Assembly: GCA_019348475.1 (NCBI GenBank) | Contig: JAHWJJ010000129.1 | Coordinates: 1-10,047 of the forward strand | Origin: Gemmatimonadota bacterium | Lineage (GTDB): Bacteria; Gemmatimonadota; Gemmatimonadetes; Longimicrobiales; Longimicrobiaceae | Direction: 5' to 3' | DNA: 10,047 bases | Shown here: in pieces, positions 5,818 through 10,047 of the stretch | Layout: each line of letters begins with the position of its first letter | Numbering within the stretch: the first letter of the stretch is position 1 | Position numbers and translations under genes: made by a program | Notes under the pieces: generated by a model | What the model was told of the DNA's origin: nothing | What the model saw: the letters and a program-made list of their open reading frames with translations, nothing else | Database searches by the model: none

Positions 5818-6825
5818 ATGATCCTGCTCGCCGTGGACCCGCACCGTCCCGACCCCGCCGCGCTGGAGCAGGCGGCCCGGGTGCTGCGAGACGGCGGCCT
5901 GGTCGCGTTCCCGACCGAGACCGTCTACGGCCTGGGCGCGCACGCGCTGGACCCCGCGGCCGTGCAGCGCATCTACCAGGCCAAGGGCCGCCCCGCCTAC
6001 AACCCGCTCATCGTGCACGTGGCCGACGCGGCCGCGGCGCGGGCGCTCGCGGCGAGCTGGCCGGAGCAGGCCGAGCGGCTGGCGGCGGCGTTCTGGCCCG
6101 GGCCGCTGACGCTGGTGCTCCCCAAACACGATTCCATCCCCCATTCCGTCACAGCGGGGCTGCCGAGCGTGGCGCTCCGGGTTCCCGCGCACCCCGTGGC
6201 GCACGCGCTGCTGCGCGCGGCCGGCATTCCCGTGGCCGCGCCCAGCGCCAACCGCTCTACCGCCGTGTCGCCAACGACGGCGCGGCACGTGGCGCGCAGC
6301 CTGGGCGAGCGGGTGGACGTGATCGTGGACGGCGGCCCCTGCCCCGTGGGGATCGAGTCCACCGTGTTGAGCCTGGCCGGCCCCGTCCCCACGCTGCTGC
6401 GCCCGGGGACGATCTCGGTGGATGACCTGCGGCCGGTCATCGGCGATGTGGCCCTTCCCTCCGGCGCCACGCACGCGACCGCCGCCCGCCCCTCGCCCGG
6501 GATGCTGGACCGGCATTACGCGCCGCGGGCCACCGTGCGCCTGGTCCCCGGCGCGGAGCGGGCGCGGGTGCTGGCGGATGCGGCAGAATCGGTCGATGGA
6601 GGAAACCGGGTCGGCGCACTGCTGCTGGAGGATGCGCGCGATGCGCGCATCGCGCCGGTGGTGCGGATGCCGGACGACCCCGCCGGCTACGCGGCCCGGC
6701 TGTACGCCGCGCTGCACGAGCTGGACGAGGCCGGCTGCGACCTGATCCTGATCGACCCCCCGCCCGACGCGCCCGCCTGGTCCGGCGTTCGCGACCGCCT
6801 GCGCCGCGCCGCGACCAGTCCCTGA
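5818..6825 (+). CDS. L-threonylcarbamoyladenylate synthase, long Sua5-type
   Basis: Makes threonylcarbamoyl-AMP from threonine, bicarbonate and ATP, the first step of the tRNA t6A37 modification, in the cytoplasm. The 335-aa protein has a YrdC/TsaC domain (about 10-205) with 'FPTETVYGLG' (31-40), the K56/R58 segment 'KGRPAYNPL', 'APSAN' (141-145) and 'GIESTVL' (178-184). A linker with the characteristic 'SPGMLDRHYAP' (226-236) leads to a Sua5-type C-terminal domain (about 240-335). Length and the extra domain make it Sua5-like rather than the short TsaC of E. coli. 'APSANRSTAVSPT' replaces the more usual APSANPSG..SPT, a modest variation. ATG 5818 is the natural start, with only a weak ribosome site (GGCGAGAA) before it. 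No tsaB, tsaD or tsaE is nearby. Confidence 0.95.
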   Translation: MILLAVDPHRPDPAALEQAARVLRDGGLVAFPTETVYGLGAHALDPAAVQRIYQAKGRPAYNPLIVHVADAAAARALAASWPEQAERLAAAFWPGPLTLVLPKHDSIPHSVTAGLPSVALRVPAHPVAHALLRAAGIPVAAPSANRSTAVSPTTARHVARSLGERVDVIVDGGPCPVGIESTVLSLAGPVPTLLRPGTISVDDLRPVIGDVALPSGATHATAARPSPGMLDRHYAPRATVRLVPGAERARVLADAAESVDGGNRVGALLLEDARDARIAPVVRMPDDPAGYAARLYAALHELDEAGCDLILIDPPPDAPAWSGVRDRLRRAATSP

Positions 6826-6857
6826 ACCACGCCTCTCCACGCTGGTCGAAACCCGGA

Positions 6858-6898
6858 GGGGCGGCGCCCCGTATGACGGCCCGCCGGTGCACCGGGCC
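6858..6898 (+). terminator. Paired GC hairpins after the Sua5 gene, weak terminator candidate
   Basis: GGGGC-GGC-GCCCC (6858-6870) and GGCCCG with CGGGCC (6878-6898) can each fold; the second encloses a perfect 12-bp palindrome CCGGTGCACCGG (6884-6895). Neither is followed by a T-run, so intrinsic termination is doubtful. The palindrome could instead be a dimeric-protein site close to the promoter of the next gene. Confidence 0.3.
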
Positions 6899-6904
6899 GA
6901 TGTA

Positions 6905-6934
6905 CTGGCGCAATCGGGGGATCGAGTGTAAACT
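6905..6934 (+). promoter_or_regulatory. Candidate promoter of the secreted-protein gene
   Basis: CTGGCG (6905-6910) and TAAACT (6929-6934) are 18 bp apart, giving a start roughly 57 bp before ATG 6998. The -35 resembles the TTGGCG proposed for mntA. A possible ribosome site AGGA lies rather far (11 nt) from the ATG. Confidence 0.35.
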
Positions 6935-6997
6935 GGTGGGGCCGCACATGATCCCCTCCCGTGGCCGCGTTCACCCACCCGCAGGAAACCCACCGCG

Positions 6998-8050
6998 ATG
7001 AACACTGCATTTTCCATCCGCAGACTTGGTGCGCTCGCCGCGCTCGCGCTCCTTTTCAGCGCGACGGCAGCCGAAACCGCCAGCGCCCAGATCGGCGGCC
7101 GCCTGCGCGGCGCCGTGGACCGCGTCAGCGGCGGACGCCTGAACCTGGACCAGCTGATCGGGGGCAACCACCCGATCACCACCAGCCTCGAGCACGCGCG
7201 CTGGTCGGTGGACTCGCTGGACAACTTCATGCCGCACGACGTGTCCAACTTCCGCGGCCGCGGCTTCCGCGTCGAGAACATGGCGGTGGACTCGCTGGAC
7301 AACATGCCGCTGCGTTCCATGCTGTCGCTGCAGCGCACGCCCAACGGCGGCTTTGTGCTGCAGCCCGGCTACTGGGAGATGCACACGCAGAGCTACTGCC
7401 TGAAGGCCGGCACGCACGGCCCCGGCGGCGGCGACGGGTACGTCTACGCGCCGACCACCGGCCCCGCCGCCGACGCGGTGATGACCATCCTGCGCAATTC
7501 GGTGAACCACCCCGAGATCCAGCAGCAAGAGATCCAGACGCTGCTGTGGGCCATCATCGCCCGCGCGAAGTTCGAGGACCTGTCGCCGCAGCACAAGGCG
7601 ACGGCGGCGCGCCTGCTGAGGCCGCAGCAGCTCACCGCGCTGAACCGCAGTGCCCTGGACCTGATCCCCGGCGACGAGATGGGCGCGCTGCTGAACCGCG
7701 TTCCCGGCCCGGTGCGGCAGATCGTCGAGGCCGAGAACCAGCTGCGCCGCATGGTCACGGACCCCGCCGCCAGCTTCGCGGAGATGGAGCGGGTGGCGGT
7801 GCTGACGGGGGCGGTGGGCATGGGCCCCGGCAGCCGTGACGTGCCCGAGGGCCGCTGGTCGCGCCACCCGGACGGCTACTACGTGCGCTACCTTCCGCAG
7901 GGGTACAGCTACACGGTCACGCAGATCTGGGTGCCGGAGGGGAGCCGCGCGGTGGGCCGGGAGTACGACCCGGCCACGCACATCGCCGTCCCCGGCAACA
8001 CCAGCCGGAAGCGCCTGGTGCAGTCCGGCCGCGCGCGCCAGCCGGACTGA
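6998..8050 (+). CDS. Secreted protein of unknown function
   Basis: I cannot name this 350-aa protein. It has a clear Sec signal peptide: Arg8-Arg9, hydrophobic core 11-26, and cleavage expected after 'TASA' (30/31), so it should be periplasmic or exported. The centre (about 119-210) has a strongly patterned look of a conserved domain: 'FVLQPGYWEMHTQSYCLKAG', a Gly-rich 'HGPGGGDGYVYAP', then helices around 'NHPEIQQQEIQTLLWAIIAR' and 'LSPQHKATAARLL'. After a putative helix at 235-251, the C-terminal part (286-340) is Tyr-rich and ends 'VPGNTSRKRL'. The mature protein has a single Cys (134), so no intramolecular disulphide. 'VDSLDN' occurs twice (71-76, 97-102) from a 20-bp exact DNA repeat (7206-7225, 7284-7303). 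It is flanked by its own promoter candidate and a strong terminator, so it is probably monocistronic. Confidence 0.88.
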   Translation: MNTAFSIRRLGALAALALLFSATAAETASAQIGGRLRGAVDRVSGGRLNLDQLIGGNHPITTSLEHARWSVDSLDNFMPHDVSNFRGRGFRVENMAVDSLDNMPLRSMLSLQRTPNGGFVLQPGYWEMHTQSYCLKAGTHGPGGGDGYVYAPTTGPAADAVMTILRNSVNHPEIQQQEIQTLLWAIIARAKFEDLSPQHKATAARLLRPQQLTALNRSALDLIPGDEMGALLNRVPGPVRQIVEAENQLRRMVTDPAASFAEMERVAVLTGAVGMGPGSRDVPEGRWSRHPDGYYVRYLPQGYSYTVTQIWVPEGSRAVGREYDPATHIAVPGNTSRKRLVQSGRARQPD

Positions 8051-8076
8051 GCGCGGGGAAGACATTCCGGAGACAC

Positions 8077-8114
8077 AAGAGCGGGCCGGCATCTCTCGAT
8101 GCCGGCCCGCTCTT
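8077..8114 (+). terminator. Strong intrinsic terminator after the secreted-protein gene
   Basis: A perfect 16-bp stem (8077-8092 with 8099-8114, AAGAGCGGGCCGGCAT and its complement) closes a 6-nt loop and is followed by CTTGCTT on the plus strand. It starts 26 bp after the stop at 8050. It might also serve the convergent diguanylate cyclase gene, though that side has no T-run. Confidence 0.85.
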
Positions 8115-8144
8115 CTTGCTTCGCAAACGAAAGCGATCCGCCCC

Positions 8145-8190
8145 GGTGGCGAGCCCGCGCGGCGCCCCCTCTGCCTCGCTCAGGCTCGCC
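8145..8190 (+). repeat. GC-rich dispersed repeat (GGTGGCG(A/G)GCCCGCGCGG type), copy 1
   Basis: GGTGGCGAGCCCGCGCGGCG here matches GGTGGCGGGCCCGCGCGGGG at 9800-9819 with two mismatches. Both continue with a C-run and a CTCGCTCAG block. The end 'CAGGCTCGCC' recurs at 9893-9902. It is placed between a terminator and a heptamer array in a 185-bp convergent gap with no gene. Confidence 0.6.
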
Positions 8191-8232
8191 TATTCCCTAT
8201 TCCCTATTCCCTATTCCCTATTCCCTGTTCCC
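8191..8232 (-). repeat. Heptamer tandem array 3 bp beyond the diguanylate cyclase stop
   Basis: Five perfect TATTCCC units (8191-8225) and one variant TGTTCCC (8226-8232) on the plus strand. On the minus strand, the sense of the adjacent gene, this reads GGGAATA repeated, that is G3 runs with 4-nt loops, a textbook G-quadruplex pattern; TAG recurs in each unit. It ends 3 bp from the stop codon (8236-8238). Confidence 0.95.
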
Positions 8233-8235
8233 CTA

Positions 8236-8994
8236 TCACGCCACCTGCGCCCGCCGCGACTGCGCCGCGGCGCCGGCCTGGTTCTTTCCGCGGCGCTTGG
8301 CGGCGAGCAGCGCGCGGTCGGCCGCGGCCAGCAGGTCGTTCAGCCCGCCCATCGCGGGGTCGAACGCGGCGATGCCGATGCTGGCGCGCAGCGGGACGCT
8401 CTCCCCGTGCCAGGCCACGCTCTCCACGGCGATGCGCGCCCGCAGGCGCTCCGCGGTCTCCGCGGCGCGGGCCGCGTCCGTCTGCGGGAGCAGCACCACG
8501 AACTCGTCGCCGCCCACCCGCGCAAACACGTCGTTGTCGCGCAGCAGCGCGCGGCACAGGTCGCTCACGGCGCGGATCACCTGGTCGCCCGCGACGTGGC
8601 CGTGCCGGTCGTTGACGGCTTTGAAGTCGTCCAGGTCCAGCATCAGCACGCTGAACGGATCGCCGTAGCGGCAGGCCCGCGCCACCTCCGCCTCCGCGAG
8701 CTCCACCATATGGCGCCGGTTGAAGGCGCCGCTGAGCGGATCGATGATCGACAGCCGGCGCAGCTCCTCGCGCGCGGTGCGCAGCTCCGCGACCAGCCTC
8801 AGGAGCAGGAACAACGACGGAGGGGCGGCGACGGCGGGGACGGCCGCGGAAAGCACGATCGCGATGGTGTGGACCTCGCCTACGAACAGCAGCATCATCG
8901 CGGCGGTCACCAGCATCGACAGCGCGACGGACGCCAGCAGCATCACCGCCGCCGTGCGTACGATTCCCAGCCGGTCGATGAGGCGAGAGAGCAT
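8236..8994 (-). CDS. Membrane-bound GGDEF diguanylate cyclase
   Basis: Predicted 252-aa enzyme making cyclic di-GMP from two GTP at the inner face of the cytoplasmic membrane. Two transmembrane helices (about 13-37 and 43-67) with a loop of only a few residues between them are followed by a short helical linker ('LVAELRTAREELRRLSIIDPLSG') and a full GGDEF domain (about 82-236). The active-site motif is GGDEF at 161-165, with 'LMLDLDDFKAVNDRHGH' for metal and substrate binding. The inhibitory I-site RxxD is intact (R152-D-N-D155, five residues before GGDEF), so product feedback is expected. No PAS, GAF, HAMP or periplasmic sensor domain is present; any signal would act through the helices. ATG 8994 is used, though no clear ribosome site precedes it. 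It is convergent with the secreted-protein gene and no EAL or PilZ gene is nearby. Confidence 0.94.
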   Translation of the reverse strand: MLSRLIDRLGIVRTAAVMLLASVALSMLVTAAMMLLFVGEVHTIAIVLSAAVPAVAAPPSLFLLLRLVAELRTAREELRRLSIIDPLSGAFNRRHMVELAEAEVARACRYGDPFSVLMLDLDDFKAVNDRHGHVAGDQVIRAVSDLCRALLRDNDVFARVGGDEFVVLLPQTDAARAAETAERLRARIAVESVAWHGESVPLRASIGIAAFDPAMGGLNDLLAAADRALLAAKRRGKNQAGAAAQSRRAQVA

Positions 8995-9023
8995 GCGAAG
9001 GTCTGAGGGCGGTGGAAAGGTCG

Positions 9024-9053
9024 TTGAAGGCCGCGAAGGCCGGACGCCTTCAA
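9024..9053. other. Inverted repeat upstream of the diguanylate cyclase gene
   Basis: TTGAAGGC (9024-9031) and GCCTTCAA (9046-9053) form a perfect 8-bp inverted repeat around 14 bp. On the plus strand TTTT follows, as in a terminator, but no plus-strand gene ends here. On the minus strand it lies about 30 nt before ATG 8994 and could be an operator or a leader hairpin. Confidence 0.4.
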
Positions 9054-9196
9054 TTTTGCGCCCTTTCGCGCATCGAACAAGCCATATCTTCCGCCGCGAA
9101 GTGCGATCCTCGCACCCGCCGCGGCGGCCCCGGCACAGTTGCTGCCCGGCGGGGGCGGCTCACCGGCCGGTCCACACCACCGACAGGGAGCCGCGG

Positions 9197-9313
9197 ATGC
9201 CGATGCGGGTGCGCACCATGGGATGCATGTTCAGCATCATCGCCTCGATCGTCCTTACGATCCTGCTGAACGTGATGCTGCGCGGCTGCTCCACGGGCGG
9301 CGGCTGGTCATAG
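9197..9313 (+). CDS. Small single-helix membrane protein, 38 aa
   Basis: Unrecognised short ORF. It starts at ATG 9197 with AGGGAG (9185-9190) exactly 6 nt upstream, a good ribosome site, and encodes a basic N-terminus (MPMRVRTMGC), one hydrophobic helix (about 11-28, 'MFSIIASIVLTILLNVML'), Arg29, then Cys31 and a Gly-rich tail ending GGGWS. The layout, with positive charges before and after the helix, suits a one-pass small membrane protein. TATCTT at 9085-9090 could be a -10 but I see no matching -35 at 17 bp. It is convergent with the DoxX-like gene, 42 bp away. Reality rests on the ribosome site and the composition; a chance ORF of this size remains possible. Confidence 0.55.
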   Translation: MPMRVRTMGCMFSIIASIVLTILLNVMLRGCSTGGGWS

Positions 9314-9355
9314 TCCGGGGCCCCTCCTCGATTTGCTCCTGCAACCTCGGTCGAT

Positions 9356-9730
9356 TCAGGAATCTCGACGGCGCGAGGCCCGCCACACCCACGCGATCAG
9401 CACCAGCTGCAGGGGAAGGCGCAGCCACAGCAGGGTCTCGTGCCAGAGCGGCCTGTCCGCGGCACGGGCATCCAGCACCATCTGCAGGTTGGCGGGCCAG
9501 ACGGCGACCAACAGCAGCACAAGGCCGATGCCCGCCGCGCGGCGGGTGCGGGGGATCAGCAGCCCAACGCCGCCCGCGATCTCCAGCAGACCGCTCAGGT
9601 ACACCAGCCCGCGGTGCCACGGCAGCCACGGCGGCATGATGCCCTCGTAGCTCGCGGGGATGATGAAGTGCATCGTCCCCGCGACCACGAAGATGCCGGC
9701 GAGCAGCCCGCGCGAGGTGCGGCCGCTCAT
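9356..9730 (-). CDS. DoxX/MauE-like four-helix membrane protein
   Basis: Predicted 124-aa integral membrane protein resembling the DoxX/MauE superfamily, whose members include subunits of respiratory or redox enzymes but mostly lack a proven function. Four hydrophobic segments are seen at about 8-25, 41-60, 66-85 and 100-118. Family-like features are 'FVVAGTMHFIIP' (15-25), 'YEGIMPPWLPWHRGLVYLSGLLEIAGG' (28-54, with Glu50 inside helix 2) and 'LLLVAVWPANLQMV'. ATG 9730 is preferred because family similarity begins there; an in-frame ATG at 9796 would add 22 residues of Arg/Pro/Ala-rich sequence without membrane character. Neither start has a clear ribosome site. It seems to be a single-gene unit. 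Membrane topology is confident; biochemical role is not. Confidence 0.82.
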   Translation of the reverse strand: MSGRTSRGLLAGIFVVAGTMHFIIPASYEGIMPPWLPWHRGLVYLSGLLEIAGGVGLLIPRTRRAAGIGLVLLLVAVWPANLQMVLDARAADRPLWHETLLWLRLPLQLVLIAWVWRASRRRDS

Positions 9731-9799
9731 CCTCGGCGGAGCACGGGATGCGCGTCGGGCGCATGGATCAGTCGGACGGGCATGCAACGTTTCCATCGT

Positions 9800-9840
9800 G
9801 GTGGCGGGCCCGCGCGGGGCCCCTTCGCTCGCTCAGCCCC
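9800..9840 (+). repeat. GC-rich dispersed repeat, copy 2
   Basis: Close match to 8145-8190 in its first 20 bases (two mismatches), including the self-complementary GGGCCCGCGCGGGGCCC core that can fold as a hairpin. It lies upstream of the DoxX-like gene in gene-free DNA. Confidence 0.55.
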
Positions 9841-9860
9841 GTACAGCGGTCGAGCGCGAT

Positions 9861-9902
9861 AGCGGGCCCGCGCCGCGGGCCCCCCCCGCGCCCAGGCTCG
9901 CC
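9861..9902 (+). repeat. GC-rich dispersed repeat, copy 3 (degenerate)
   Basis: AGCGGGCCCGCGCCGCGGGC followed by a run of C and 'CAGGCTCGCC' resembles copies 1 and 2; the last ten bases equal 8181-8190. The C-run may be miscounted, since the sequence becomes homopolymer-rich here. Confidence 0.4.
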
Positions 9903-10047
9903 CCACCCCCCAAAAAAACAGGGGGGGGTTGTCGGGGGGGGCCCGCCCCCAAGGTGGCGTGCCGTCCCCCCCGGCCGGGGCCGCGCCGGGGGGCGTTGGG
10001 TTTTTTGAGCGCCGCTATAAAAAGCGAAGGGGGGAGCGCGCACACCG
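9903..10047. other. Low-complexity, homopolymer-rich end without a gene
   Basis: Long G, C, A and T homopolymers (seven As near 9913, eight Gs near 9922 and 9933, six Ts near 10002) crowd the last ~145 bases, unlike the rest of the window. The open frames across it are Gly/Pro/Arg-rich and unsupported. It looks like the unreliable end of an assembled contig rather than biology. Confidence 0.6.

Noticed and set aside
5773..7344. 523-codon minus-strand frame opposite the Sua5 gene and part of the secreted-protein gene
   Set aside because: It spans two real plus-strand genes and their gap, has no recognisable domain and an Arg/Gly/Val-rich composition.
6971..8092. 373-codon minus-strand frame opposite the secreted-protein gene
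   Set aside because: It is antisense to a gene with a clear signal peptide and terminator, with no domain or ribosome site of its own.
8116..9006. 296-codon plus-strand frame opposite the GGDEF gene
   Set aside because: It is antisense to an intact diguanylate cyclase and starts by translating the heptamer array.

Overview
This GC-rich window (about 70% G+C by eye) looks like part of a bacterial chromosome. Its 3' end resembles a contig edge of poor quality. Gene content does not fix the organism. The dense scatter of short intergenic repeats (a 52-bp element with a small hairpin and a 'GCGGCGAATTCA..' core), the M16 peptidase pair and the secreted 350-aa protein recall Gemmatimonadota, possibly Longimicrobium relatives. 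That placement is inference from memory, not a database result.

Layout, left to right. On the minus strand lies a compact HEPN/MNT toxin-antitoxin module: mntA-like nucleotidyltransferase 555-872, then hepT-like HEPN protein 224-574, overlapping by 20 bp, with a candidate promoter that would make the mntA message leaderless. Upstream on the same strand is phosphatidylserine decarboxylase (973-1911). A 409-bp repeat-rich gap separates it from a plus-strand operon of two M16 peptidase subunits (2321-3655 and 3645-4973). The first has the zinc site but lacks the substrate-binding Arg/Tyr pair; the second is the reverse, so they probably form one heterodimeric protease. The 3' end of this operon runs into a 100-bp octamer array.

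A convergent minus-strand gene follows (5288-5596) for a small membrane-anchored zinc-ribbon protein with its own hairpin terminator. Then come a long-form Sua5/TsaC-type threonylcarbamoyl-AMP synthase (5818-6825, for tRNA t6A) and a secreted protein of unknown function (6998-8050) ending at a strong terminator. A minus-strand membrane diguanylate cyclase (8236-8994) has a heptamer array 3 bp beyond its stop. A 38-aa single-helix ORF (9197-9313, plus) and a four-helix DoxX/MauE-like membrane protein (9356-9730, minus) complete the genes. The last ~140 bases are homopolymer-rich and hold no credible gene.

Most genes are independent housekeeping or accessory units. Three points deserve a second look: two different tandem arrays, both G-run-rich on the sense strand of the neighbouring gene and both sitting at that gene's stop codon; the dispersed intergenic repeat family; and the HEPN/MNT module. 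I see no CRISPR array, rRNA, tRNA, transposase or phage gene.
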